Positions 34,961 to 46,526 of a stretch of 64,000 nucleotides of DNA are shown here, piece by piece (the stretch's first letter is position 1; each line of letters opens with the position of its first letter). The notes below the pieces were generated by a model. The model was given only the letters and a program-made list of their open reading frames with translations. It did not search any database and was not told where the DNA came from. The position numbers and the translations under genes are program-made. This DNA is from Phyto melanocephala (taxonomy: Eukaryota; Arthropoda; Insecta; Diptera; Rhinophoridae): positions 13,406,501 to 13,470,500 of the forward strand of contig OW799234.1 in assembly GCA_941918925.1 (NCBI GenBank), written 5' to 3'.

Positions 34961-35605
34961 AATTTGGATGAAATTTTCACAGTATATTAACAGATATATG
35001 AGTAACAATTCCCTGAAATTTGAGATTCATAACTTCATTACTTTTTGGTCTAGAGCAAGTCAAAGTTGAGGTATGCTAACGCGCTTGAAATATGTTGGTT
35101 CAATATGTAATATTCAAAAGCTTATCAATAAAAAAATACATAATAAATATAACCTTAAAGTATTTTTTTAATTAATTTAGTTGTTGTAGAATGAGTAGAT
35201 AAAAAAATAAATTTAAAAAAAGAAACACAAAAAAAAATTTCTTTACAACAGAATTGTGGTGTAAAAATTTAACATTTTGCATTTTCAATGGACTAGGAAA
35301 TATAGAGCAGCCCCTCGCCCTAGGTGCAGACTTATATCAAATGAAAGATTGAAGTCTCAGCTTTCATTTAAAGTAGAGGACATATAGCAAAAGTTTGCAA
35401 AAGTACTTTAAACATACAAAAAACTACAAAAAATACGCAACGTGCACATTTTGTCGCTATACGTATGTACATATGTTAGCATGCAATAGTATGTTTACAA
35501 AATTTAAATTTTTTTTTTAATTGTTTGTTTGATATTTTATATTGTGCTCACAAACTTTTTAAAAACAAACTGTAAAAAAATATTACATTGTTGTTGTTTT
35601 AAATA
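34961..35605. other. Unannotated AT-rich stretch
   Basis: No feature that I can support up to the target duplication of the CACTAGG transposon. Confidence 0.3.
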
Positions 35606-35608
35606 TTA

Positions 35609-36266
35609 CACTAGGTCACAAATAACAAACTTTTGTCTGTTATTTGTTTCTAGCATACTTTTTCTCATGGATTTGGACCTACTGAACACGAAAATGAATT
35701 TTAAAAATTTTTCTGTCGATTGGTTTGCGAGATACAAATTTTTTATTTATTTTTTTTTAATTTTTGGAGGTACACTTACTATTTTGAGCATATCTTTAGT
35801 CTTCTTTGACCTATTTTATCCTACTACTAATCAAATTAAAGACAATTGAGCCGTCTACAACTTATTCTCAGAAAATTTTCAAATCGGGTTAGTAGTTTTG
35901 ATGTTGGCGGCTTAAAAAGGTTAAAAAACTGGGTTTTTTTAGTAAAAATGTGGCTGAAAAATTCATATAAAAATTCATATAAAATATAAAACGCGATGTT
36001 AACAGCGATTTTAATTTTTTTACGTATAGCTGACACTTTTCCAAAGAAAATAAGCCCTTACTTAACAAAATCTGATGACAAATGGCCGACTTATTATTTT
36101 TTTGGTAAACGACCGAAATTCCGCTATTTCACGATTTTTTGATTTTCATTATTTGCACAGCTTACCTACCCAACGCAAACGAATAAATACATTTGAACTT
36201 AATTTAAAATAAACAAATTAGTCTTCGTATATTATTTTTTAATTTATTTACAGCACTACATGCTCA
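35609..36266 (+). repeat. Left terminal inverted repeat of the CACTAGG element
   Basis: 658 bp matching 38132-38778 in reverse. Both copies encode the same meaningless 66-codon frame, and I saw only a few substitutions (for example near 36012 and 36122). The outermost 40 bp here fold as AAATAACA/TGTTATTT and differ from the other end. Confidence 0.85.
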
Positions 36267-36370
36267 ATGTATCGCACAATTAGCTAAACTAACGAAATTA
36301 AACTAACTAATTAAATTAAGCAAATCAACGCACAAAAAAATGAGTAAAAACAAAGATATAAGTGTACATT

Positions 36371-38033
36371 TTATGCCATGTGGAAAAACTGCTGACTTCT
36401 TCTTTGTTTTTTGTATTCGCTGCAATCGGTCTCACGTATTAGGGTCCAAATATAGTCACCCATCATAGCCGTGTCATAGATGCCCTGATAGCGTCGTTCC
36501 ATAGCCTTCAATTCCTGATGAAAGCGCTCGCCGTGTTCGTCGCTCACGTCTCCTAAATTCTCAGGGAAAAAATCCAAATGAGAATGCAGAAAGTGTATTT
36601 TAAGTGACATGTGCACTCCCATGGCTTCATAGTTCTTTACCAGATCCTCAACTATGTCCTTATAATTCGGGCTTTTGTCGTTTCCTAAAAAGTTTTCCAC
36701 AACAAGCCTGAAGGAATTCCATGCTGCGGCTTCGATGGGTGATAACAGCTTTGGGAATTTTTCATCTTTCAAAATTTTTTTTATCTCGGGTCCTGCGAAG
36801 ACTCCTTCTTTAATTTTTGCCAGCGAAAGGTAAGGGAAAATTGACCGTAAATAGGCAAAAGCTTCACCTTCTTTGTCTAATTTTTTGGCAAAATTTTTAA
36901 TCAAACCCAATTTTATGTGCAGCGGCGGAAGTATTATATTTTCACGGTTCTCTATTAGTGGTTTGCGCTGAACATTCGCTTCTCCAACTACAGGTTTCGT
37001 TCGTACCGGCCATTTTTTTTTTATATAATGCTGATCATCAGCGCGGCTATTCCAAAGGCACAGAAAACAGCAATGTCGCGTATAGCCTCCTTGGAGTCCA
37101 CACAGAATGGCCACAACTTTAAGGTCGGCGCATATTTTTCAATTGTATTTCCTATACTCTATGCATTTCAGCAAAATGTCCATAGTTTCATAGTTCTCCT
37201 TTGAATGAACCGCATGAGCAATAGGAACAGATGGCTTTTTATTCCCATTATGTAAGAGAACTGCCTTCAAGCTCTCTTTGTTGCTGCCAATAAACAACCT
37301 CCATTCGTTGGGGTTGTGAATTTGGTGAAGCTCTTGGAACAAGCCTGAAATGTCGCTGCAAAAACATATTTGGTCTTTCTTTGTATAAAATTTTGCATAC
37401 TCCTTGTGACGGTTTCTGTACGCTGTTACTTTCACTTCTGAAGCCGCAAATCCACACTGTATCATCCGAGACGCAAAAAGTTCGGCTTTCTCCTTAGTGA
37501 GACCAAAATCGCGCACCCAATCGTTTAGTTCGGCCTGTGACAGTAATTTTCGCTTTGCACCCGGCTCAAATTCGCTTGCATTTGACTCGGACTCTTCTTC
37601 TGACGATTCAAACGATCCCACTTGAGCGTAGTTCCATTTAAAAAATCTTCCTACCCCACTGTTTGTGGAGAGGCAAAAATAACAGTCTGTGGAATGACAT
37701 AGCGGCTTTTTCCACATCATTGGTGTATCGAATTTCATATGGCGGCTAAAATTAAAATAAATTACTATATTCGCTATGTATAATGTGTTTAAATAAAAAT
37801 TCTTACCTTCCGCCAGCTGCCCAGTTGGTTAAGATTATATAGCAAAGATCACACAGCGACTTAGGTGTCCATGGTTCTGTGATATTTGGTGAAATACCAA
37901 AATAATTCAAATAGTGCAATTGTACTGCTGGAGTAAACTTGTGTGCGTGATTTTTTTTTATAAACTGGCCACAAACATTGCAGAAATTGTCTGGATCGTT
38001 CAAACACTCGAACACACGTAGTCTTTTACTCAT
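36371..38033 (-). pseudogene. CMC-type transposase gene, one internal stop
   Basis: Exon 1 is 38033-37807 and exon 2 is 37745-36371, joined by a 61-nt GT-AG intron in frame (533 codons). The N terminus has zinc-ligand pairs CNVC and CDLC, then CHSTDCYFC. In exon 2, FIGSN with SLKAVLLHNGN marks the first catalytic block, where I would expect Asp at the Gly position (codon 37288-37286). CADLKVVAILCGLQGGYTRH supplies the second Asp, followed by the C(2)C pair CFLC. DEHGERFHQE supplies the Glu and His (about 36548-36510). A TGA at 37141-37139 interrupts the frame just before the second Asp; both sides are in one frame, so it is a single nonsense change. The copy is thus inactive, though very little decayed. 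Confidence 0.85.
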
Positions 38034-38131
38034 TGTCTTCCTTGCGTTTTCTAAATATTAACTTCTTTACACTTTCACAGACAGTTTTGAAATGCAATTG
38101 ATAACCGTGTCTCCTTATGTTTAAATATGTA

Positions 38132-38778
38132 TGAGCATGTAGTGCTGTAAATAAATTAAAAAATAATATACGAAGACTAATTTGTTTATTTTAAATTAAG
38201 TTCAAATGTATTTATTCGTTTGCGTTGGGTAGGTAAGCTGTGCAAATAATGAAAATCAAAAAATCGTGAAATAGCAGAATTTCGGTCGTTTACCAAAAAA
38301 ATAATAAGTCGGCCATTTGTCATCAGATTTTGTTAAGTAAGGGCTTATTTTCTTTGGAAAAGTGTCAGCTATACGTAAAAAAATTAAAATTGCTGTTAAC
38401 ATCGCGTTTTATATTTTATATGAATTTTTATATGAATTTTTCAGCCACATTTTTACTAAAAAAACCCAGTTTTTTAACCTTTTTAAGCCGCCAACATCAA
38501 AACTACTAACCCGATTTGAAAATTTTCTGAGAATAAGTTGTAGACGGCTCAATTGTCTTTAATTTGAGTAGTAGTAGGATAAAATATGTCAAAGAAGACT
38601 AAAGATATGCTCAAAATAGTAAGTGTACCTCCAAAAATTAAAAAAAAAAATTAAAAAATTTGTATCTCGCAAACCAATCGACAGAAAAATTTTTAAAATT
38701 CATTTTCGTGTTCAGTAGGTCCAAATCCATGAGAAAAAGTATGCTAGAACCAAATAACAAAATGGCTGTTGCCTAGTG
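38132..38778 (-). repeat. Right terminal inverted repeat of the CACTAGG element
   Basis: 647-bp inverted copy of 35609-36266, running from TGAGCATGTAGTGCTGTAAA to CCTAGTG. Its outer 40 bp contain CAAATAACAAAATGGCTGTT instead of the left-end hairpin. The transposase promoter should lie in or next to this repeat, since the ATG is 98 bp inside it. Confidence 0.85.
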
Positions 38779-38939
38779 TTATTAATCAACAACCGGTAAT
38801 TGCAATTATGTAGTATATGTTTAATTCACAATCTACATATTTGAGAGTGCAAGTTTATACAAGTTTATATAAAGTGTTAAAAAAAGTTTACAAGGTCATG
38901 GATAATTCAATAATTTTTTATAGTGCAATTTCTGATATT

Positions 38940-39440
38940 TGGATCGATAGCAATAAAGATATTGAAAAAATTAGAATACCATGATGATATTAAAAAATTA
39001 TTGATAGAATGAAAAAAATTGTTCTTTTTTATTGCATTTTAATGGGAAGTGGGTGTAAGAGTGGGCGTGTTATTGTAATTTTTGCATGAAACATTTTAAA
39101 TTATATAAATAATAATAATATCAAATTTGAAGATTGTACCTAAAATATTTTAGAAAATATGGCACTTTTTATGTTGAGGTTGTATGGGGGGTGGGGGTAA
39201 AAGTGGGCCAAAGTCCAAAACTTTATTCCGATAATGTTTGTAACAATATAACATTCAAGTATACCAAAATTTAAAGTTATCCCTTAAGTATTACGGACAA
39301 TACGGCATTTTACAAATTTCGATTGTATGGGAGGTGGGCGTAAAAGTGGGCGAATTTTCTTAATTTTTTTTTTTTAAACTGGAATTGTCTCAACAGTAAC
39401 CTGTGCAAAATTTCAGAACTCTGCAATTACTCCTTGTATT
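38940..39440. repeat. Three degenerate GTGGGCGTAAAAGTGGGCG units
   Basis: Related blocks at about 39051, 39188 and 39333 are spaced 137 and 145 bp. They resemble half-units of the 288-bp satellite at the window end (which has two CCCACTTTTACGCC-like blocks per period, here in reverse). Confidence 0.5.
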
Positions 39441-40088
39441 TAATGCCGGCGTTGTCTCACTGTGCGGCACCACCCTTCCTTCGCACAGCTTATTACTTTT
39501 TGAAATAATCGTTTTTAAAATTATAAATTTGCCAACAGACACCCTGTATATTTTAAATATTAAATGTTTTTTAAATTTATTCATTAATAAAGTTTTAGAA
39601 ATAACAATAAGTTTAATATTTTTTATTACAATAATGCACATCCATATATTCTTGTTCACTAACTTTTCTTAGAAATTTAGTTTTTTTTTTCGTACAAGTG
39701 GCAACCATATGCATGAATGCATGCTTACGGTACTGTGAGATACATAAATTATAAACACAAACCTTTGCACGCTCTCTAATAAACAACTACTGGCACTCAT
39801 TAGGATTTTGTGGTTTACCAGACTGTAAATTTTGTCAAACCGCGATTAAATTGACATCATGAGGTTTAAAATTGAACTTAACACTCTCATTAATACATAT
39901 TTACATAACTTCATATCTACACAACCATAAATGTGCACCACAAACAAAGATGGTGAATATAGAATATACGACTTACAGTGTGTGTTAAAAGTGCTTTTGA
40001 ATCATAATTATTTTTTGCATGTTTAGCTAAATGAAAAAATTTAAAGAATAGCTCTAGTGGCATATCATATCCATAAGTAGATAATAAC
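39441..40088. other. Unannotated stretch
   Basis: No gene or repeat that I can support. Confidence 0.3.
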
Positions 40089-40861
40089 ATGATTGTGGTT
40101 AAAACATACAATTGTTGCCAATTATCATTATTATGTTTAATTGAAGCATAATGCAATAACAATATACTGGGTGGCCCAAAATTAACGAAGGAGTTTGAAT
40201 TCGTTATATCTTTTTATTTAAGAAATAATTATTACATTTTTTTTTTAATACAGTATATAAATGGGGGATATTTTTAGTTTTGTTATGAAAAATAATATCT
40301 CGCAAGTGGTGGCCATATTCTGCTTCGTAAATTCGTCTTCTTTCCAATACATTTTCCAAAACCTTTCGCAAAAGTTCAGGTGTTATGTTGTTTATTTTGT
40401 CGCGTATATTGCTTGTTAATTGCTGGATGGTTCTAGGCTTATTAATGTAGACTTTTTCTTTTAAATAACCCCAAAGAAAACAGTCTGGAGCGGTTAAATC
40501 CGGTGGACGCGGAGGCCAATTAAAATCACTTGCACGCGAAATAATTCGTTCACCAAATTTGTCTCGTAAAAGAGCCATTGTGGCCCTTGCAGTGTGCGCT
40601 GTGGCTACATTTTGTTGGAACCATACTTTCGAATGGTTTTCCAAGGCTGGACTTAAATTTTTTCCAACATTGTCCGATATCTGACACCATTGACGGAAAC
40701 GGCGACCCCGTGTTCAATTTTCAAAAAAATAAGGACCAATTATGCTTTCCGTAAAACACCGCACCAAACCGTACACTTAGATGGGTGTAATTCTCGCTGT
40801 TGAACTACTCTCGGTTTTTCCATAGCCCATATCCTGCAGTTTTGTGTATTAACGAACCCAC

Positions 40862-41474
40862 TTAACACATTGACTGCCACGTCGGACACATATGTGTGAC
40901 ACTGCACTATGTTGTTTACGCCACGTCGGGCACATATGTCCGACGCGATTTTCTTCATCTCTAGCCATGTCACACAATAGTGGCTGACAGTAAATAGGAT
41001 TTTATTGCAGTAATATGATGTATGGCCTCCCATGAAATTTCTGTTTTAATGGTTTTGGCGCAGCTCAAAAAATAATTGGAAAAAAAGTTGTTTTCGAAAA
41101 AAAAAAAAATTTATTAATTTATTAGTATCCGATAAAAACTTTCTTTTCGCCATTTGCGATCAACTCTTCTTGCTTACTGAGCACGTAATAAGAAATAAAA
41201 TAGAGCGAACCTAATTTGTTGCAGTTTTTTTAGAGTGTTTTTTGTCGTGCAAATATGTCCGACATGGCGCTGCATTAAAAAAGGCGTGGGAGGCGCCACG
41301 TCGGACACATGCGTGCGACACTCGAATTTGTAAAAACTCTCAGTTTCTAAGCAGTAAATATTACAGGTAGTAGCCTAAATTCCAATATTGACGTTTTAGA
41401 AGAGATTACGGAAAAAAATGCTGTGGCCCCCAGCATCTTATATGCTGAAAGTGCCTTAACAGTCAATGTGTTAA
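40862..41474. mobile_element. TTAA-flanked piggyBac-type MITE 1
   Basis: The element 40866-41470 (605 bp) begins CACATTGACTG and ends CAGTCAATGTG, with TTAA on each side. The TTAA falls exactly in the mariner coding sequence (HFQ-L-SG junction), so the empty site is obvious. It carries four GCCACGTCGGACACATATGT-type motifs near its two ends and is GC-richer than its surroundings. Confidence 0.85.
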
Positions 41475-42453
41475 TTGAAAATGCGCTTCGTTGTTAAGAT
41501 GAAACAAGGCATATCATAATATAAGATCATAAGGTATCATGCTCCTAAAATCAAATAATATGAAATTCATCTTGCGACTCTATTCTGCGACATATTAGAA
41601 ATGTAAATTTCCAAATCTTGCCACGTCGTATAGTAGTGCCTAAAGAACAAGTGAGGTTAAATAATCAAAAATTTCAGGCGCCTCTAAAAAATATTGAATA
41701 TACCTATTTTAAAAGAAAATGTCCAACAATTTCAAATAATCTACTCTCATTAGAATCAGATTTTTAATTCAAAAGCTATTGCCTTTAAAGTTTACTGAGT
41801 TTTAGTGTTAAAAATAATAGACAATTTTATGATAGTAAGGCCTTAAGATACAATATCTCGAAAATTAGGCAACATATAGGTAGTAAAAGTATTTTTTTTT
41901 TGAGTTTTTTTATAGATCTATTTATTAAGAAAAGAACAAAATTTTACTCTTTGTTTTGTGCTTGTCTTTGTAAATCGATAATTGCCAACAATCAATTTTT
42001 TCAATACTTTTTAACTTTGACGGAAAATAATAAAACAAATATATGCATATAAATTTTTATATTTGTCATATGTTTAAAATAAGTTCTTTGATAATTTCTT
42101 TCAAGTAATGCACGAATTTGCAGCTGTTCGTCCTTGCCCATTTTAAGCATCTGGTAAAATTTCCAAAAAAGACATGATGAAAACCTATTTTTATTGTTAA
42201 TGTATCGTTGGTTATTGCTAAGATGTATAATTTTTGTTTTTAATTCTGTAATGCTTGCCTAAAATCCTATGTCCAATTCTGCTCTCTAAATTTAGTTGTA
42301 GATACAGGATGTACAAATAAAGGTAAGCACCTAATATAGAAATCTCGTTTGCATACAAATAGTCTAACGTCTAATACTGGCAGGCAAAAATCTTATTCGA
42401 TCACGTGCATAATATAAAAATTACAATATTTGACCTAAGCCCGTATGTATACA

Positions 42454-43100
42454 CCCAGCAAAATAACACATTACATTATAATGACTTGAAAGTACTAGAA
42501 AACAGTTGTTCACTACTTACAATTTGGCATCTAAACCCATTATTTTAACACGGCGATGTCATTGGAGGCAAGTACTTACCACCCTCGCTTACAAATAGGG
42601 ACTCGTATAAGTACTTTTACGGTCGCTCATAAATAGGGACTTAAATAAGTACTTACTCCTATAGCAATATATAAGTACTTGATTTTAATAACCTAAATAA
42701 CCCATTATTATCGTTCGGTTGTTCTAAGGACAAAAATTCGGTTAGATTATTATGAGATACGTTAATTTGAAATTAAACAATCAGTGAAAATCTATAAGTC
42801 ATCACTTTGTTAATGAAGTGCTTTGCCGCTGTTTTCAAAATAATTATTACTTATACCCTAAGCGCGTTAAACTAAATGAGAATTATAAAAAGTTATGTAT
42901 TTGAATGGTTTCTAGTAAATTTCGCAGTAAGAAATTGTGTTGTGAGTGTATCTAAGCAAATGTCTGAAATCAAGTACTTACGTAACACATTATAAATCAA
43001 GTCATTACTAAAATACTTCTTAGTAAGACAGACGATATGTAATAGTCATTGAAAAGTATGTTGTTTAGTAAGAGCAAGTCATTACCTAGTTTTTGCTGGG
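42454..43100. mobile_element. TIR element (CCCAGCAAAA) with repeated AAGTACTT
   Basis: CCCAGCAAAATAAC at the left and TTTTTGCTGGG at the right are inverted copies about 647 bp apart. Five exact AAGTACTT palindromes occur at 42570, 42609, 42647, 42673 and 42972, plus a tandem pair of CAAATAGGGACT-type blocks. No ORF. No clear target duplication. Confidence 0.55.
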
Positions 43101-43656
43101 CAGGTAATAGGTAGATTAGACTATACATATATTTGAAGACAATCATTATCCTGGGATTAGTCTACGACTGAAAGTTGGTGAGACAAGCAATTTTAAGACA
43201 TGACGTTGAACAACTTTAAATTATTTTACCTAACCACAGCAAGAAATTTTGTGGAAGCCGCTTTCAAGCAACTTAATAGTTTATACGACAATATAAAGAG
43301 AAGTGAAAAAACACTTCAAGGAGATTTTTTGAAAATGATGAGACTTTAACTCGAATCACTGGAATATACAATCAAATCGTTAAGAATTTGGGAACGACAA
43401 TTAATGAAATATTGCGGCATGGCAAAGATATAATTAAATATCAGATTTTGCCAATTGGAGAGCCTTCTAAAGAAGCACAGAAGTCCCTTAACAATTTTTA
43501 TAAAAAGTATAGATTGCTGAACACTTTCAAATAAACAAGAGGTCCTCTTCAACATGTTAGAGGCATCTTTCGATCAATTTTTTTTTAATCACTGCGGCAT
43601 GTAAAGTCACGAAAAGAGTTAGCAAGTTTTTATAGTTCAAAAATTATTAGTCTCCT

Positions 43657-44570
43657 ACACAGAAAAAAATAAATATGAATTTCAATTACGAAATTAATAC
43701 TATTAATTAAAAAAAATGTTTAATCTTGCTCCAATCATTAAAATTATGCTATTAATTATATAAAAATTAATAGTTGTAATTGAAAAAATATTGCGAAAAA
43801 TACCAATTAAAACAGTATTAAAAAAATTAACTAAAATTTTCCAGAATTTATAAACTGATTTTAATTATTATATAAATAAAGAATTTATTGTATCCAGTAA
43901 TTTATATTATTAAAACTGTTTTAAATAAAATTACCCAAAAAGAAAATATAAATTTTTTTAATAGTTTTTCTTAACATAAATTTTAATTACAGTTCATTAC
44001 TTATATACTAATAATTTAATATAAGATGTAGGGTTACACAAGTACACATACTATGCCATGTCAAACGCCGGATTTCTGAAAATAATTAGTAGCATCAATA
44101 ACTTAGACTTAATGGAATATTCACCGGTAAAAACGCTTGATCAGAGTGAAGACTACTACTGACCTACTAAAATGAGAATCTTGAGCAATATACCAGAAAA
44201 GCAAGACATATTGGCTTTGGACACATCTAGAATGAAACTGATACAATTTATTATATTTGAAACAAGATTTATTTATTATATGTTTGCACCTACCCACCTA
44301 CCAGAACTATCTCTTGTAGATTGTCCACTATTTTTTATTATTCTGCTCCTTGGATATATTATATTATATTAAATTTATCCTTCGAAAGCAAATTTTCAAA
44401 AAATGTCATTTAAAATAAAATTTTTTATTTTTTCAAATGAGAGAAATCTCTATGTTTTTTGAAAGTATTTTATATCAATTAAAAAATTAATTAAATTAAA
44501 TAAAATTTTAATTAGAACAAGTCAAAAAGTAAAATAATTAAAAAAATTTAAGGAATATGTTTTTCTGTGT
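43657..44570. mobile_element. AT-rich TIR element (ACACAGAAAAA)
   Basis: ACACAGAAAAA at the left and TTTTTCTGTGT at the right are inverted, enclosing 914 bp of very AT-rich DNA made largely of AATTAAT-type words. It abuts the N-terminal mariner codons, so it probably inserted there. No coding frame. Confidence 0.5.
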
Positions 44571-45301
44571 TCATAATTGAATTATGAATAACACTATGAT
44601 TTGATTTGAAAAATAAAGTTTAACAATTTGGGCACGTTGTTCAGTCGAGTACTGCTTCATTTTATATTCCTTAAGTCCTCTGAAAAGAAAAAAAAAAAAT
44701 ACAATAAAAAAGTTATAAGCAATTCAAGCCCCTTCGGTAATTTTGGACCACCCAGTATATGACTGCAGTTAAATTGGACAATCTTTGCTTTTTTGCGGCA
44801 AATTATTGTCTTGAGCTGTTAGTGTGCATATAATGATTTACTTACCTTTTTAATTTGCAATTTTTATGTCAAAATTTCTTGTTTATTTTCAAGTTTCTGC
44901 AATTTTTTTTCACAATTTTTGTGTATTTTTGTTTTGACATTTAAAACTATTAAAATGATAAAAATTTATTGAGCAAGATGAAGAACGGTTAAAATCAAAT
45001 TAGTCATACTGTTGTCTTACCTATTATTTAGTGATAAATTTTCAATGCTTTTGAATATAATGTTATTTTTTTCGGATTAGTTTTTCTTAATCATACTATT
45101 TTTAAACGACAATCATACTGAAATTTTTAGAAAAAATAAACCTTAAATGATACAATGCAAAGAAATGCTTGGTTATCGTGACAAAATATATGATGAAATA
45201 AAATAAAAATAATTGTAATGTGTTTTCGACAACCAAATATTGTTATAGCAAATATAATATGACCATCGTGATCATGTCGTAACCACGGTTTTTCTTTGCG
45301 T

Positions 45302-46394
45302 CTATAGACATTTAGCATATGCCTGACATTGAAAATCTACTAGTGACGTTACAACTACTGACTAGGTAGTTATTATGGCGACATTGGAACCAGATATTCA
45401 CCAGTTCATTTTCGTAATTCTAATCTTCACTTTTGGTACTTTTTACCTTATTAAATTAAAATATTATAATAACTACAATAATATGATAAGCCACAGTTTA
45501 TCTCATCTAAAATAATTTTATTGAAAATTGTTTGCATATTTTCTGTTTTGCATTTCAAAATGTAAAAAGTGTAACCTTTTCTGTTGACAATAGCACCAAA
45601 ATAGTCGACCAATGTAGTGACTTGGAGACACTTGAACCCAGGCTTCCTGCAGGGTACCTATCTAGTTATAATATTTTGAACATCTTTAAATTATAAATTA
45701 AAAACTGAATAAACAAATTAAGATTTTCTTAGAAAATCGATTTATCGAAATACTAACATCAGTTACGGCTTTCTCTTTCTGTAATATTAAAAAAAAAAAA
45801 CAGTGTAAACATTCTGTTATATTTACTTGTTTTGTATTTTTTGTTGTTGTTGTTCTTATTATTACCGTTTGTTTACTGTTTTTTGCAAGTTGCGCTTCTT
45901 TTTCTCCACAATCCTTAATACTTAAACATTCAACCACACTTACCTACTTTAAATAACTCAAAGAATTTAGTACGGGGCGACTACAGAGCAAAAAAAAAAC
46001 AAAAAAAAAGAAGAAAACTAACTGCACAAAAACAAAATTTATGTTTAATAGAGGCCATTAAACTGTGATTATAGTGTTTAAAATAGCGCAAATGTTTGCC
46101 ATTGTTTCTTGTTTTTGTGTTATTAATACAAAAACACATACTCACATCCATATATACACCTATAAAGTACATACATACATATATAACTACATAGAAAGAC
46201 ATACATTTTACAGAAAATGTAGGTTATTTTTGTATACACTATGGTTACTTTATTAAACCTTTATGATGATATTGTTCCGAAAATGATACACTTGTTAAGT
46301 AAATAAGAAAAATTGTATACGACAGTGATTTCTTTAAAAAAAAATAAATTGATGAAACTTTAGCTGAATATAATAAAATTTATTTTAAAATATT
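45302..46394. other. Unannotated stretch
   Basis: No gene or element supported. A CATACATACATATATA simple repeat lies around 46160-46200, and the first TTTAGCTGAATAT word of the region appears at about 46362. Confidence 0.3.
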
Positions 46395-46513
46395 ACTGCC
46401 GTATTCATAAAAAATATTTTAGGTTTGTTGGAGGCTTATTTAACAAATTTCTGTGCAACATCTGTCAAACAAGGCTTTCATAAACCCTAAAATATTTTTT
46501 ATGAATACGGCAC
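46395..46513. mobile_element. Palindromic MITE (ACTGCCG family), copy 2
   Basis: ACTGCCGTATTCATAAAAAA...TTTTTTATGAATACGGCAC, same ends and size as 11224-11342; the middle differs. Confidence 0.75.
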
Positions 46514-46526
46514 TTAATACTTAGCC

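Larger units (their letters stand above)
35606..38781 (-). mobile_element. CACTAGG-ended DNA transposon with ~650-bp TIRs
   Basis: The element is 35609-38778 (3170 bp). It begins CACTAGG and ends CCTAGTG, with TTA on both sides (35606-35608, 38779-38781). CACTA-type ends with a 3-bp TWA duplication point to the CMC group (CACTA/Mirage/Chapaev), most like Chapaev3; this is an inference from ends plus the enzyme. The inverted repeats are extremely long and almost identical inside but differ over the outer ~40 bp. They enclose a single two-exon transposase gene on the minus strand. Confidence 0.85.
40204..44661 (-). pseudogene. Mariner transposase, fragmented
   Basis: The N terminus at 44661 reads MKQYSTEQRAQIVKLYFSNQ and stops within the adjoining insertion. 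The middle resumes at about 41512 with HLNNEAHFQL, continues across the MITE into SGFVNTQNCRIWAMEK and REL...CTVWCGVL, then shifts frame. The C-terminal frame 40644-40204 reads VWFQQNVATAHTAR, FGERIISR, WPPRPPDLTAPDCFLWGYLK and VYINKPRTIQQL. In QQN the second catalytic Asp of the family (QQD) is Asn. A block between the N terminus and the middle is replaced by about 3 kb of other DNA. Confidence 0.8.
40165..44757 (-). mobile_element. Mariner split by at least three later events
   Basis: The element 40167-44755 has TIRs CTGGGTGGCCCAAAATTAAC and CTGGGTGGTCCAAAATTACC, each flanked by TA. Both TIRs continue for about 50 bp. Inside lie the C-terminal transposase (40204-41033), a TTAA-flanked MITE (40866-41470), unassigned DNA with two more TIR elements (42454-43100, 43657-44570), and the N-terminal codons (44570-44661). 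Confidence 0.8.
40089..45301. repeat. Old TIR repeat split by a mariner; paralogue at 60471-61103
   Basis: 40089-40166 (ATTGTGGTTAAAACATACAA ...) and 44756-45301 (ATGACTGCAGTTAAA ... GATCATGTCGTAA) are the two halves of a repeat that is continuous at 60471-61103. The right end ACGCAAAGAAAAACC... (reverse) resembles the ends of the paralogue. The left end is eroded. All that separates the halves is the mariner and its own insertions. Confidence 0.65.

Noticed and set aside
35836..36036. Identical 66-codon frames at 35836-36036 and 38362-38562
   Set aside because: They lie in the two inverted repeats of the CACTAGG element; the identity reflects the TIR, not a protein.
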